Made by a program: the position numbers and the translations under genes
Notes under the pieces: generated by a model
Told to the model about the DNA's origin: nothing
The model's database searches: none
Seen by the model: the letters and a program-made list of their open reading frames with translations, nothing else
Origin: Neobacillus thermocopriae
GTDB lineage: Bacteria; Bacillota; Bacilli; Bacillales; Cytobacillaceae
Assembly: GCF_010975035.1 (NCBI RefSeq)
Contig: NZ_JAAIUV010000023.1
Coordinates: 1 to 57,753, forward strand
Direction: 5' to 3'
DNA: 57,753 nt
Shown here: positions 9,521 through 19,184 of the stretch, in pieces
Position numbering within the stretch: the stretch's first letter is position 1
Layout: every line of letters begins with the position of its first letter

Positions 9521-10630
9521 TTATTCCTCCTTTAAAATGACCCAATTATCTCTATGAATGACTTCAGCTCGATTATTAATAGAAAAAGATTTTGATTGTT
9601 CGCTAGGCAGTCCTTTGACCTTAACTAAATCTTTTGAAGAAAAATAGATTTGTCCTTTTCCGATAGTTTTTCCCTTTTGATTGCGCACCTCGACTACGTC
9701 TAAGGCATTGAAATCTCCAATGACATTTGTTACACCAACGGGCAACAAGCTTTTTCCATTTTTCACGATTGCTTTCTCTGCTCCATCATCAATTTCAATA
9801 ATTCCACCTATTTGAGAATGATACGCTATCCACTGTTTTCTCATTTGCATTTGTGACTGGAAAGGAGCTCCAATATAGGTTCCATCCCCTTTTCCTGCCA
9901 AAATCTCTACCAATTTTTCTCTGCCCTGGCCAGTACCAACAAATACACTGACACCAAGGGAAAGAGCTTTCTTCGCAGCCAACAATTTGGATTTCATTCC
10001 ACCAGTACCAACCGACGATCCGCTCCCTCCTGCTGCTTCAAGGAGTTGATCAGTAACCTCCGGAATAAATTGATATTTCTTGGCTGTCTTTGATTCCTTT
10101 GGATTCCCATCATAAATACCATTCACATCTGTTAAAATGATGAGCGCATTGGCATGTAAAAATCCGCTCACCAATGCTGAGAGCATATCATTATCCCCGA
10201 ATGTTAGTTCTTCTATTGAAACAGAATCATTTTCATTGACGATAGGGATTGCTCCTCGATGGAGAAGCTCTGTCATAGTTGAATAAAGATTTTGAAACCG
10301 AGTTCTACTATAAAAATCTTCTCTCGTTATCAGTATTTGAGCAGGGACAATATGATATTTTTGAAAAAGTTGATTATAATGTTGCATCAACAACCCCTGT
10401 CCCACAGCTGCGGCAGCCTGTTTACCTGAGGTTGTTTTGGGTCGTATTGGATACCCAAGTGTCCCAAAACCTGCAGCAACCGCACCAGAAGAAATGAGGA
10501 TTACCTCATGCCCTTGTTCTCTTAAATAAGCGATTGCCTCCACATGGTCTCGTATCTTTTCTTCTGAAATAGTTCCCATATCAGTTGTAAGCGAACTACT
10601 TCCAATTTTTACAACCACTAATTTCTTCAT
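9521..10630 (-). CDS. proB: Glutamate 5-kinase
   Basis: ProB phosphorylates glutamate at the gamma-carboxyl group, the committed and usually feedback-inhibited step of proline synthesis. The 369-residue protein has the amino-acid kinase domain ([10 protein letters not shown] at the N-terminus, [31 protein letters not shown]) and a C-terminal PUA domain from about residue 275, as in long bacterial forms. ATG at 10630 follows AAGGG. Expression is set by the T-box leader just upstream. Confidence 0.96.
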   Translation of the reverse strand: MKKLVVVKIGSSSLTTDMGTISEEKIRDHVEAIAYLREQGHEVILISSGAVAAGFGTLGYPIRPKTTSGKQAAAAVGQGLLMQHYNQLFQKYHIVPAQILITREDFYSRTRFQNLYSTMTELLHRGAIPIVNENDSVSIEELTFGDNDMLSALVSGFLHANALIILTDVNGIYDGNPKESKTAKKYQFIPEVTDQLLEAAGGSGSSVGTGGMKSKLLAAKKALSLGVSVFVGTGQGREKLVEILAGKGDGTYIGAPFQSQMQMRKQWIAYHSQIGGIIEIDDGAEKAIVKNGKSLLPVGVTNVIGDFNALDVVEVRNQKGKTIGKGQIYFSSKDLVKVKGLPSEQSKSFSINNRAEVIHRDNWVILKEE

Positions 10631-10654
10631 ACTAAAACCCTTCTTATTTCTAAA

Positions 10655-10901
10655 AATATAAAAAAACGACTCTACCGTCCTATTAAACTAAGGACGGAAA
10701 GTCGTTTCCGCGGTACCACCTTAATTGGTGCCAAGCACCCACTCGAACCCATAACGCAGGTTTGCGGCTTATGTTTGCATAAGCAGCTTTTTTAAGGGTA
10801 GGTTCAATTATCTTCCCGTGAGAAACCTTCCAGCCTTTGGGTTTCACTCTCTTGCACGTTTCAATAATTTACTAGTCCCTTACCATTCACAAATATAATT
10901 T
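10655..10901 (-). promoter_or_regulatory. T-box riboswitch, proline-specific (CCU specifier), controlling proBA
   Basis: The leftward leader has all T-box landmarks. Stem I is closed by TAAGGG (10877-10882) with CCCTTA. Its specifier loop reads GAA-CCT-A, placing CCU (proline) at 10800-10802. The conserved core GGTGGTACCGCG is at about 10709-10721. The intrinsic terminator stem ACGACTTTCCGTCCT/AGGACGGTAGAGTCGT with a T-run lies at 10655-10703. The bulge UGGU would pair with an ACCA tRNA end, fitting a discriminator A. Uncharged tRNA-Pro would stabilise the antiterminator and allow proBA transcription. Confidence 0.96.
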
Positions 10902-10907
10902 CTTATG

Positions 10908-10936
10908 ATTATCTTAGGAAAAAAGGGAATTGTCAA
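10908..10936 (-). promoter_or_regulatory. SigA promoter of the proBA T-box transcript
   Basis: On the minus strand a consensus -35 TTGACA (10931-10936) and -10 GATAAT (10908-10913) are 17 bases apart. Initiation would be near 10901, at the 5' edge of the T-box RNA. Confidence 0.85.
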
Positions 10937-11000
10937 TATAATTATTAGAAAATTTCAAGTAATTATTCGAGAAATTCCCGAGTATGTATATCCTTTTGAT

Positions 11001-11040
11001 AGAAAATGAGCACTTGTAAAACAACAATTACAAGTGCTCT
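11001..11040 (-). terminator. Terminator of the aminotransferase operon
   Basis: A perfect 12-bp stem, GAGCACTTGTAA with TTACAAGTGCTC (11008-11019 and 11028-11039), lies 9 bases after the aminotransferase stop and is followed leftward by ATTTTCT. Confidence 0.8.
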
Positions 11041-11048
11041 AGAAATCA

Positions 11049-12404
11049 TTATTTGATTTGATTGAGTGCCTCTGTCAATGTCTTTACTAAGAAATTCAAA
11101 TCCTTTTCCTCGATATTTAATGGAGGAGCAAGGGTTAGAACATTATTGTAACCTGCTACAGTAGCTCCATTTTTACCTATGATGATGCCATTATCTTTAC
11201 AGATAGCCATTACTTGATTAACGAGACGTACATCAATTGGTTCTTTCGTTCCCTTATCCTTTACCAATTCAATACCGATTAATAGCCCCTTCCCGCGTAC
11301 ATCTCCGACATATGGATGGTCCTGTAAAAGGGTTTTCAATTCATTTAATACCTTTTCACCCAACTCTCTCGAACGCTCAAACAAGTTTTCTTTTTCCATA
11401 ATTTCTAAGTTTTTCAGTGCTAATGCACAGGCGGCAGGGTTTCCTCCAAATGTATTCACATGACGGAAATAGTCATATTCTTCCGTACCTTTAAAAGCAT
11501 CATAAATCTCTTTACGTACGGCAGTTGCAGAAAGTGGCAAATAAGCACTGGTAATGCCTTTTGCCATTGTAATAATATCTGGCTTGACACCATAGTTCAT
11601 AAAACCAAATGGTTTTCCAGTTCTTCCAAATCCGCAAATGACCTCATCGACAATGAGGAGTGCCCCATGCTTCTTACATACTGCTTCTGCAGCTTTCATA
11701 TATCCATCTGGAGGAACAAGAATCCCACCGCCAGTAATAATCGGTTCCATGATCATGGCTGCAATGGTTTCACTAAGTTCCCATGTCATTGTCCGATCAA
11801 TTTCTTGTACCGATGATAATTCCATTGGATCTGAAACATTCGTATTGTCTCTATAAGAGTCTGGTGGTGAAACATGAATAAATCCAGGGGCGAGTGGTTC
11901 GTATTTATACTTACGTTGGGCCTGACCTGTGGCGGCTAAGGCTCCCATTGAGTTACCGTGATAAGCACGGTAGCGTGATACAATTTTATAACGTTGATAA
12001 TCGCCTTTTTGTTGATGGTATTGTCGGGCGATTTTGAAAGCTGTCTCATTTGCTTCAGATCCACTATTTGAGAAGAAGATGACATAATCGTCACCAAGCA
12101 TTTTATTTAGTTTTTCTGCCAGCTTAATTGCCGGAATATGGCTTTGAGATAAAGGAAAATAGGCCATTTCCTTCAGCTGCTCGTAAGCAGCATCAGCAAG
12201 CTCCGTTCTTCCATAGCCAACATTCACACACCAAAGCCCTGCCATCGCATCCAAATAACGTTTGCCATCCACATCAGTTACCCAGGAGCCTTCTGCTCTT
12301 TCTGCGACAATCGTAGCCTTTGGATTATAAGGCTTCATTGAATGCCAAACATACTTCTCATCCTTTTCTAATAGCGTATCTTGAAATCGTTCCGTTTGAA
12401 CCAT
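11049..12404 (-). CDS. Class III omega-aminotransferase, probable beta-alanine/omega-amino acid:pyruvate transaminase
   Basis: This PLP enzyme of 451 residues has FFSNSGSEANETAFK in the cofactor phosphate region, the PLP-ring Asp in LLIVDEVICGFGRTGK, and the Schiff-base lysine in TMAKGITSAYLPLS. It is of the large omega-amino acid:pyruvate type and not the ornithine type. The gene is followed upstream by a malonate-semialdehyde dehydrogenase and lies near pyrimidine-degradation genes. The likely reaction is therefore beta-alanine (or 3-aminoisobutyrate) to malonate semialdehyde (or its methyl form). The ATG at 12404 is 8 bases from GGAGG. The ATG at 12419 lies upstream of that ribosome site and overlaps it. 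Confidence 0.87.
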   Translation of the reverse strand: MVQTERFQDTLLEKDEKYVWHSMKPYNPKATIVAERAEGSWVTDVDGKRYLDAMAGLWCVNVGYGRTELADAAYEQLKEMAYFPLSQSHIPAIKLAEKLNKMLGDDYVIFFSNSGSEANETAFKIARQYHQQKGDYQRYKIVSRYRAYHGNSMGALAATGQAQRKYKYEPLAPGFIHVSPPDSYRDNTNVSDPMELSSVQEIDRTMTWELSETIAAMIMEPIITGGGILVPPDGYMKAAEAVCKKHGALLIVDEVICGFGRTGKPFGFMNYGVKPDIITMAKGITSAYLPLSATAVRKEIYDAFKGTEEYDYFRHVNTFGGNPAACALALKNLEIMEKENLFERSRELGEKVLNELKTLLQDHPYVGDVRGKGLLIGIELVKDKGTKEPIDVRLVNQVMAICKDNGIIIGKNGATVAGYNNVLTLAPPLNIEEKDLNFLVKTLTEALNQIK

Positions 12405-12431
12405 CCTTGCTCCCTCCATTTTCTATTAATT

Positions 12432-12452
12432 GGTTACAGGTGCCTGTCACCA
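12432..12452. repeat. Short inverted repeat GGTTACAG-GTGC-CTGTCACC
   Basis: The arms match at seven of eight positions and lie between the dehydrogenase stop and the aminotransferase start. Motifs of the type GGTGCCTGTCACC recur between genes in Bacillus genomes, so a dispersed repeat is likely. A weak attenuator or processing site is also possible. Confidence 0.35.
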
Positions 12453-12487
12453 TTAATATCATTGATATGCAGTGAAGCTACAAATAT

Positions 12488-13954
12488 TTATGCATCAAAT
12501 CTTGAGGTGATCATTTTCTTTTTGGTATAGAAATTGACCCCGTCTTTTCCATTGACGTGGAGGTCGCCATAGAAGGAGTCTTTCCAGCCGGAGAATGGGA
12601 AAAACGCCATTGTCGCAGGGACACCAACGTTAATGCCTAGCATACCAGCATCAGCCTCTTCACGGAATTTTCGGACGGCTTTTGCATTGTTAGTATAAAT
12701 CGTTGCTCCATTTCCATATCTGGACTTACGAATATATTCTAAGCCCTGGTCTAAATTTTCTGCCCTTAATAGACTTAAAACAGGTGCGAAGATTTCTTCT
12801 TTCGCAATCGTCATATCTGGGGTGACATGATCAAAGATGGTTGGGCCGAGGAAGTTTCCTTTTGGATGATCATCCATTTCCTTCCGTCCATCCCGAATTA
12901 ATTCAGCCCCTTCGGCAATTCCTTTCTCAATATAACCAAGGACTTTATCTCGATGCTCTTTACGGATAACCGGTGTTAAAAGCACTTCCTCATCCATGCC
13001 ATTTCCGATAATTAATTCATCGGCTTTTTTCTTTAATGCTTGGACAAATCGTTCATTATCGCCAATAATTACGACTGCGCTACAGGCCATACAACGTTGG
13101 CCGGCACTACCGAAAGTAGAACTAATAATATGCTGAACAGCTTTATCCATATCCGCATCTGGCATAACGATATGATGATTTTTCGCACCAGATAGTGCTT
13201 GAACTCGCTTACCTTCCTTGGCTGCACGTTCATATACATACTTAGCTACTGGTTGTGAGCCAACAAAGGAAATCGCTGCAATATCTTTGTGCTCAATCAA
13301 ACCATTCACGACATCATGAGCACCATGAACAATATTTAATACTCCCTTAGGCGCTCCAGCTTGAGTGAACAACTCTGCTAAACGATTGGCTAAAATAGGA
13401 GTACGCTCGGATGGTTTTAACACAAATGTGTTTCCACACGCAATAGCAAGCGGGAACATCCATAATGGAACCATCATCGGGAAATTAAAAGGTGTTATCC
13501 CACCAACAACTCCTAATGGATAGCGAAACATTTCAGAATCAATTCCTTCTGCAATACCACTTAATGATTCACCCATCATTAATGTTGGCGCTCCGCACGC
13601 AAATTCCACACATTCAATACCGCGTTGCACTTCACCATAGGCTTCTTTGTAAGCCTTTCCATTCTCCTGAACAATCAACCTTGCCAATTCTTCGTGATTT
13701 TCTGTTAACAGGTGATGAAATTTATATAGGATTCTTGCTCTTTTTGGAACAGGCACATTTTTCCAAGTTTGAAAAGCTTCTTTTGCAGCGGCTACGGCGA
13801 GATCCACATCTTCCTTAGATGAAACAGGAACCTTGGTTAATACTTCATTAGTTGCAGGGTTTGGAACATTTAATGTCTGACTGCTGTGTGCACTCACCCA
13901 TTCTCCATTAATAAAATTCTTTAATACTGCCGTTTCGCTTTTTGTCACGCTCAT
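12488..13954 (-). CDS. mmsA: CoA-acylating methylmalonate-semialdehyde/malonate-semialdehyde dehydrogenase
   Basis: The enzyme oxidises malonate semialdehyde to acetyl-CoA, or methylmalonate semialdehyde to propionyl-CoA, with NAD and CoA and loss of CO2. The 488-residue protein has the IolA/MmsA length and motifs: [29 protein letters not shown], the [17 protein letters not shown] segment, and the catalytic cysteine in [14 protein letters not shown]. Unlike other aldehyde dehydrogenases it has the family's characteristic lack of a general-base Glu in this stretch. ATG at 13954 follows GGAGG. It is 83 bases upstream of the aminotransferase, and no iol genes are nearby, so beta-alanine degradation is the favoured role. 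Confidence 0.92.
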   Translation of the reverse strand: MSVTKSETAVLKNFINGEWVSAHSSQTLNVPNPATNEVLTKVPVSSKEDVDLAVAAAKEAFQTWKNVPVPKRARILYKFHHLLTENHEELARLIVQENGKAYKEAYGEVQRGIECVEFACGAPTLMMGESLSGIAEGIDSEMFRYPLGVVGGITPFNFPMMVPLWMFPLAIACGNTFVLKPSERTPILANRLAELFTQAGAPKGVLNIVHGAHDVVNGLIEHKDIAAISFVGSQPVAKYVYERAAKEGKRVQALSGAKNHHIVMPDADMDKAVQHIISSTFGSAGQRCMACSAVVIIGDNERFVQALKKKADELIIGNGMDEEVLLTPVIRKEHRDKVLGYIEKGIAEGAELIRDGRKEMDDHPKGNFLGPTIFDHVTPDMTIAKEEIFAPVLSLLRAENLDQGLEYIRKSRYGNGATIYTNNAKAVRKFREEADAGMLGINVGVPATMAFFPFSGWKDSFYGDLHVNGKDGVNFYTKKKMITSRFDA

Positions 13955-14106
13955 GTTTCATCCTCCTATTTTCATTCATATATTAATAGGTTTAATACCA
14001 TTATCTATTAATCACTTTTCGCATTCATTAGACACAATGTAAAAAGTCTCACCTTATTTCTTACACACTCTGAATATAGGTTTAGAAATTTAAAAATTAT
14101 ATCTTA

Positions 14107-15723
14107 TTATTGGGCTTGATTCATTCTGTCTAGATTCGAAGCAGCTAAATAATCATGAACCAACAACATAAATTCAATAGCTATCCGTTTTTCCCGTTCC
14201 ATAAAATCGGCACCAAGAAGGTTCTCTAATTTTTGTAGACGATGATAGAGAGTTTGTCTGACAATATAAAGCTTGTTGGCAGTTTCTTGTTTTGAGCCAT
14301 TACATTCTAAATAGGCTTTTAATGTTTCTAAAAGTTTTGCATTATACTTTAAATCATATTGGATCACTGGCTGGAGATATTCAGCTGCTAGTTCCTGCAG
14401 ATCGGTTTGCTTACTAAGTTGTGAAATGAGTCGATATAAATGAAGATCTTCATAAAAATAATAGGTTTGCTTATTCGTCATTTTTTGCTGAATCCGTAAT
14501 GTTTCTTTTGCCGTCTGATAGCTTTTGTGTAGATCGTTAAGTGAATCAGTAAATTTTCCAGCAGCGATGAAAAATTTATCCGGAAATTGTTTACGAATGA
14601 AATCAGAATCTTCAATAGAAGCGATCGCTTTTTTGATTCGTTCTTTCATATTCTTCTTTCCACGCTGGTTTAGTAGTATAAAAGTTAACTCATACCTTTT
14701 CTCAACAAAGAATACGATAAAACCATTTTGTTCAAAAACGGAGCGAAATACTAACTTTAAATAGGTGACATCAGGAAAGGACTTTTCATTGACGGGAAAT
14801 AGTTTCATGATGAGGACGGCTGCCTGGTTAGACTTGGATTTACAGCCGTGTTCGATTAAATAGTCGTATATTTCTTCGAGCGTATGTTCACCTGCCAACC
14901 AGCCATGGAGCCACTCAAACTCATTAACCCGCTTTTTTTCCTCGGTATACAATTCTCTTAACAAATGCTGAGCTAACGCCGTTGCCGTACGGTCTAAGAT
15001 GAGTAAATCATATTCACTAATGGGAATGTCCTTAGAATAGATGGCTAATTCCCCGTAATCTTGACCAAATAGATGAATGGGCGCAATAGCAAGATGATGA
15101 TTAGGATGTTTTTTCGATCGTTCTAATTGCTCGATGATGGAAGCTTGTTCTTGTAATGGTAATTCCGGAACAAATTCATAAGCCTGATTTTTTAGTCGGA
15201 ATATGATTTGAACATCTAATGCTGAAAATATAAATTGAAGAATATCTTCATACGTTTCTATGGTCAGCAACCTTTTATTAAGTCGTTGGGAATAATTTTC
15301 TAAATCAGATATCTTTTGATACTGTTGATTAATAATGACGGAATGAATGTCTTGGGTAATTTCCACAAACGGGACTTGGTGCTGAAAAATAATAATAGGA
15401 AATTGATGTTCGTTGGCTATATGAATGACCTCATCTGGAATGGTCGATAAATAGGTTCCTAATTCAATACAAAGGCCAGCTGCATTATGTTCAATAAACT
15501 CTTTCACCATGGAAGCAAATAAATCCTGATTGTCTTTCCAGGCAACCCCTGTAGATAGAATTAACTCCTGACCCTTTAATAAGTTTCGAATACTTGTCAC
15601 TTCAACGACGTGGACCCATTTCACGATCCGCTCCATTCCATGATGACCAGCAATCACTCTAGCATTTTCAAAATGATTTCGCTTTAATATATCAACAATT
15701 TTTAGCTGGAATTGTTCTTTCAT
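14107..15723 (-). CDS. pucR: PucR-family transcriptional regulator
   Basis: The 538-residue protein has the PucR N-terminal sensor domain (about 10-125, with LILSTGVAWKDN), a central GGDEF-like region, and the C-terminal HTH_30 domain (ETANKLYIVRQTLYHRLQKL, near residue 490). Length is close to B. subtilis PucR (531), which controls purine degradation. Here it lies inside a pyrimidine/beta-alanine cluster, between the permease and the semialdehyde dehydrogenase, so it probably senses a pyrimidine metabolite. The symbol reflects family, not proven orthology. ATG at 15723 follows AGGGG. Confidence 0.85.
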   Translation of the reverse strand: MKEQFQLKIVDILKRNHFENARVIAGHHGMERIVKWVHVVEVTSIRNLLKGQELILSTGVAWKDNQDLFASMVKEFIEHNAAGLCIELGTYLSTIPDEVIHIANEHQFPIIIFQHQVPFVEITQDIHSVIINQQYQKISDLENYSQRLNKRLLTIETYEDILQFIFSALDVQIIFRLKNQAYEFVPELPLQEQASIIEQLERSKKHPNHHLAIAPIHLFGQDYGELAIYSKDIPISEYDLLILDRTATALAQHLLRELYTEEKKRVNEFEWLHGWLAGEHTLEEIYDYLIEHGCKSKSNQAAVLIMKLFPVNEKSFPDVTYLKLVFRSVFEQNGFIVFFVEKRYELTFILLNQRGKKNMKERIKKAIASIEDSDFIRKQFPDKFFIAAGKFTDSLNDLHKSYQTAKETLRIQQKMTNKQTYYFYEDLHLYRLISQLSKQTDLQELAAEYLQPVIQYDLKYNAKLLETLKAYLECNGSKQETANKLYIVRQTLYHRLQKLENLLGADFMEREKRIAIEFMLLVHDYLAASNLDRMNQAQ

Positions 15724-15796
15724 TCACTTATTTCCCCTTTTAACTTTATGTATCATGGCTTTTTGCTACTATTCAATCGAATTTGGTCAGCCTTAT

Positions 15797-15829
15797 GAAA
15801 AAGGATTGGTTTTCTACCAATCCTTTTTC
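15797..15829 (-). terminator. Terminator after the permease-small gene pair
   Basis: A 14-bp stem, GAAAAAGGATTGGT with ACCAATCCTTTTTC, and a 5-base loop lie directly after the stop codon at 15836. The leftward strand has a T-rich 3' arm. Confidence 0.8.
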
Positions 15830-15835
15830 AACTTT

Positions 15836-16051
15836 TTATGTCCGTTGCTTCTGTTGGATTAAAAGACTGGAAAAATATTTTCTAGCATTGGCATTTCCAA
15901 TCAATAACGTTTCCGTCACTTTCCTATTTGGGTGAACAAAATCTACCGTAGCTCCATTCAAATGTTCCTTTACATTTGAGATTAAATAACCTTTTTGGAT
16001 AAAATAATCAATTTTATCCCTTTCTTCTAAGTATTGTTGATAGTCAGACAT
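15836..16051 (-). CDS. Small hypothetical protein co-transcribed with the NCS1 permease
   Basis: I do not recognise this 71-residue protein. The ATG at 16051 follows AGAGGAGG at good spacing and is 17 bases past the permease stop, so the two are co-transcribed. The sequence is mostly helical and charged (SDYQQYLEERDKIDYFIQKG), then a short beta stretch (GATVDFVHP) and a basic tail. There are no cysteines, no membrane segment and no signal peptide. A role as an accessory to uptake or to the enzymes is a guess from position only. Confidence 0.75.
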   Translation of the reverse strand: MSDYQQYLEERDKIDYFIQKGYLISNVKEHLNGATVDFVHPNRKVTETLLIGNANARKYFSSLLIQQKQRT

Positions 16052-16068
16052 CAAGCTCCTCCTCTCGA

Positions 16069-17544
16069 TTAATATAAATCCAGATTTTTAGGGATATCTT
16101 CCACCACTTCTTCTACGACGTTATTTTCTTCAATAATCCAGTCACGTCCTACAGAAATACCTAAATATTTCTCATCACTTGGATCTTCCAGTTCTGCTTG
16201 ACGATATTTTTTAAACCACCAATACTTTCCGAGAACGTAATAGACGGCACCTCCAACAATAAAACCAACAACGAATCCGTATTCTGGTACGAAATAAGAT
16301 GCAATTGCCCCTATAATCCAGGCAATGAACCCAGCTACATTCACTCCATGAAAATATTTAAATTGCCCATGTTGCTCATACAATTCTGGAACGTTCACTC
16401 TTCTTTTGCGAATTAAATAATAATCAGCAAATAAAATCCCAACGATGGCTGATAAGATGCCACCAACAAATAGTAAAAATGGAATGATGATATCAAATAA
16501 TTTCCATGGTTGAACCACCGTTCCAATAATGCCTGCAGTAATTACTCCGGCCCAGAATGGAAATTTCGGACCGCCCACATTGGAGAATATAGTGGCAGCC
16601 GGCACGACATTCGCCGCCGTATTGGTCGACCACTGGGCCAATACAACCATTAATAATAAGATGACTAAAATAAATCCTCCCGCAGACTGCTGTAGTGCAA
16701 CAACCGGGTCATAGTTTAATACCGCGATATAAGAAACTGCCCCGATGATGATCATAAAAGTCTGGGTTATTGGCATAGCAACTAAATTTCCTATTAATGA
16801 ACTCTTGTTCCGTTTAAACCAATTCTTTTCATTTGCCGGTGCTTTAATAAATCGGGATATGGATGGTATATCAGCACTTAGAGTCGCCCAAAATCCCATA
16901 TTTGCAAAAATAACAACCAAAAATGCAGTAAAGGCCTCCATCCCTGATACAGGGTTTTCTACCCAACTCCACACTTGTCTTCCTTCAGCAGCCGCTTGAT
17001 CAGAAAGGGATACATACATCCACAACGAAATAAGTAATATGATGGGGGCAGCTAAATCAGCAAAACGTTCAATGGATTTAATCCCAAGAGCTGTGTTAAC
17101 TAACTGAACGATGGCGAAAATGAGGAAACAAATGAACCAATTATTAAATCCAAATAATAAATTTAAAATCCCATTCATTGCGGTTGCACCGAAATAGGTG
17201 TTTATTCCAAACCACATGGATGCCGTTACACCACGGGTGATGGAAGGAATATGTGTACCAATCGTCCCAAAAGGGGCTCTCATGTAAACGGGGAAGGATA
17301 ATCCGTGTTCAATTCCAATATCGGCAATTAATGAAATGAAAAAGCCGATAGCCAAACTTCCGATAATTGTTGCCAATATCACCCAAGGTAAGGATAAAGT
17401 CATTACCCCTGATCCACCGATGGCAAAGGTAGCAAGAACGACAACCATTCCAACCCACATAAAGGAATATCCTAGTTTTGTAATTTTCCTGTCTTTTTGA
17501 GCTATGGGCAGTAAATCAGGGGATTTTAAATGGTTTTTTTTCAT
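16069..17544 (-). CDS. NCS1-family nucleobase/allantoin:cation symporter
   Basis: The 491-residue integral membrane protein has about 12 hydrophobic spans and the NCS1 pattern PVYMRAPFGTIGTHIPSITRG. WFGINTYFGATAMNG in the third span region is typical of uracil/allantoin/hydantoin carriers. B. subtilis PucI (490 residues) is similar in length. Its place between pucR and dihydropyrimidinase suggests import of uracil, thymine, dihydropyrimidine or a hydantoin. The substrate cannot be decided from sequence. ATG at 17544 follows GGAG. An 80-bp palindrome separates it from dihydropyrimidinase. Confidence 0.87.
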   Translation of the reverse strand: MKKNHLKSPDLLPIAQKDRKITKLGYSFMWVGMVVVLATFAIGGSGVMTLSLPWVILATIIGSLAIGFFISLIADIGIEHGLSFPVYMRAPFGTIGTHIPSITRGVTASMWFGINTYFGATAMNGILNLLFGFNNWFICFLIFAIVQLVNTALGIKSIERFADLAAPIILLISLWMYVSLSDQAAAEGRQVWSWVENPVSGMEAFTAFLVVIFANMGFWATLSADIPSISRFIKAPANEKNWFKRNKSSLIGNLVAMPITQTFMIIIGAVSYIAVLNYDPVVALQQSAGGFILVILLLMVVLAQWSTNTAANVVPAATIFSNVGGPKFPFWAGVITAGIIGTVVQPWKLFDIIIPFLLFVGGILSAIVGILFADYYLIRKRRVNVPELYEQHGQFKYFHGVNVAGFIAWIIGAIASYFVPEYGFVVGFIVGGAVYYVLGKYWWFKKYRQAELEDPSDEKYLGISVGRDWIIEENNVVEEVVEDIPKNLDLY

Positions 17545-17625
17545 GTGAACACTCCATTTCGGTTAAATTTTTTAGATTAAAATCCAAAATTCAAACAACC
17601 GACAATAACTTTTCTTTCATAAGTG

Positions 17626-17705
17626 TAGACTGTCTCAAAAAAGGGGCTGATTTGAGATGAATTTAAAAATTAATCTTTAGAGCCCTTCGTGTTTGAGACA
17701 GTCTA
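17626..17705. repeat. MITE-like 80-bp palindromic element
   Basis: Perfect 14-bp terminal inverted repeats, TAGACTGTCTCAAA (17626-17639) and TTTGAGACAGTCTA (17692-17705), enclose an interior that is also partly palindromic (GGGCT with AGCCC, and an AATTT/AAATT core). It lies between dihydropyrimidinase and the permease. The symmetry is typical of a miniature transposable element that copies IS ends, and the same hairpin could end or attenuate transcription. No clear target duplication was found in the flanks. Confidence 0.65.
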
Positions 17706-17745
17706 GGAGTGGTTCAGTGTTTAGTGTGGAGCTGCCTGAATGGAA

Positions 17746-19164
17746 TTAGATTGATAGGGTTTGACTTTGAGTTAACTGTGAATTCACATTGTATTTCGCT
17801 CTCTTTAAATATTGTCCGGAACCTGGTTTTCCGACAAATTGTTTATCACGAACAACAAATTCGCCGCGAACTAAAACAGATACTGGTTCCCCAGTCACCT
17901 TCATGCCTTCGAAAGCATTGTAATCAACAGCCATATGATGAGTTTCTGCAGATATAACTCGCTCAATATTTGGATCAAAGATGACAAGGTCTGCATCGGC
18001 ACCTACGGCGATTGTTCCTTTTTTAGGGAATAGGCCAAAAAGCTTGGCAATACGAGTTGAAGTAATGTCAACAAATTGATTGAGACTAATTCGTCCCTTT
18101 TTCACACCCTCTGAGAATAAAATGGTTAGACGGTCTTCGATGATCGGGCCGCCATTAGGGATTTTTGTGAAGTCACCCCGGCCCAGTTCTTTTTGTCCTT
18201 TAAAATCAAAAGAGCATTGATCAGAACCAAGAGTTTGCAACTGTCCAGTTCTTAATGCATTCCAAAGGACATCCTGATTCCATTTTTCTCTAAGTGGTGG
18301 TGACCAAACATATTTGGCTCCTTCAAAATTTGGTTTTTCCAAATAACTTTGATCAAGCACTAAATATTGTGGACACGTTTCACCCCAGACGTCGTATCCT
18401 TTTTTACGAGCTTCGGCAATCTTTTCTGCGGCTTCTGCACAGGAAACATGAACAACATAGAGCTGAGAATTGGCTAAACCAGTAAAATGGGCTGCCCTAC
18501 CCGTTGCTTCACCCTCTAACTCCGGTGGTCTTGTTAATGCATGATAAATCGGATCTGTTTTCCCTTCTTCCAGTGCTTTTTTCGTTAAGTAATCAATGAC
18601 ATCACCATTTTCCGCATGAACCATAACTAATGCACCTAATTCTTTTGCCGTAACTAGTGTTTTAAATAAGGTTTCATCATCTGCTTGGAAAACATTTTTG
18701 TATGCCATAAAAACTTTAAATGAAGTAATCCCTTCTTCCTCAATCACTTGCGGAAGCTCTTTAAGGACATTATCATTGATTTCACTAATCATTAAGTGGA
18801 AACTGTAGTCAATGACAGCTTTATCCTTCGCCTTCTCATGCCAAGTTTGGATAGCTTTTTTTAATGGTTCTCCTTTATTTGTTAAACAAAAGTCAATAAC
18901 GGTTGTGGTTCCTCCAAAAGCGGCTGCAATGGTTCCAGATTCAAAGTCATCTTTTGTCACGGTACCACCAAACGGCATATCTAAATGAGTGTGTGGGTCA
19001 ATTCCCCCTGGAAAAACGAGACATCCTTTCGCATCAATGATTTCAGCGCCGACGGCTGACAGGTTGGAACCAATTTGGGTAATTTTTCCGTCTTCAATTA
19101 ATAGTTCAGCTTCACATGTATCGGTTGCGGTAACGATTGTTCCATTTTTAATAATTTTTTTCAT
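17746..19164 (-). CDS. Dihydropyrimidinase (D-hydantoinase)
   Basis: This cyclic amidohydrolase opens dihydrouracil or dihydrothymine to N-carbamoyl-beta-alanine or its methyl analogue, step two of reductive pyrimidine breakdown. The 472-residue protein shows the binuclear metal site: HTHLDMPFGG, the lysine in SFKVFMAYKN that is normally carboxylated, VHAENGD, HVSCAEAAEKI and the Asp in LGSDQCSFD. These match dihydropyrimidinase and not dihydroorotase or allantoinase. ATG at 19164 follows AGGAGG. An upstream frame start at 19209 would run into preA. It is 20 bases downstream of preA. Confidence 0.93.
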   Translation of the reverse strand: MKKIIKNGTIVTATDTCEAELLIEDGKITQIGSNLSAVGAEIIDAKGCLVFPGGIDPHTHLDMPFGGTVTKDDFESGTIAAAFGGTTTVIDFCLTNKGEPLKKAIQTWHEKAKDKAVIDYSFHLMISEINDNVLKELPQVIEEEGITSFKVFMAYKNVFQADDETLFKTLVTAKELGALVMVHAENGDVIDYLTKKALEEGKTDPIYHALTRPPELEGEATGRAAHFTGLANSQLYVVHVSCAEAAEKIAEARKKGYDVWGETCPQYLVLDQSYLEKPNFEGAKYVWSPPLREKWNQDVLWNALRTGQLQTLGSDQCSFDFKGQKELGRGDFTKIPNGGPIIEDRLTILFSEGVKKGRISLNQFVDITSTRIAKLFGLFPKKGTIAVGADADLVIFDPNIERVISAETHHMAVDYNAFEGMKVTGEPVSVLVRGEFVVRDKQFVGKPGSGQYLKRAKYNVNSQLTQSQTLSI

Positions 19165-19184
19165 ACCTGATTCCCTCCTAACCA

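Noticed and set aside
11460..11816. Plus-strand open frame opposite the aminotransferase
   Set aside because: It lies fully inside a strongly supported gene on the other strand and has no family features.
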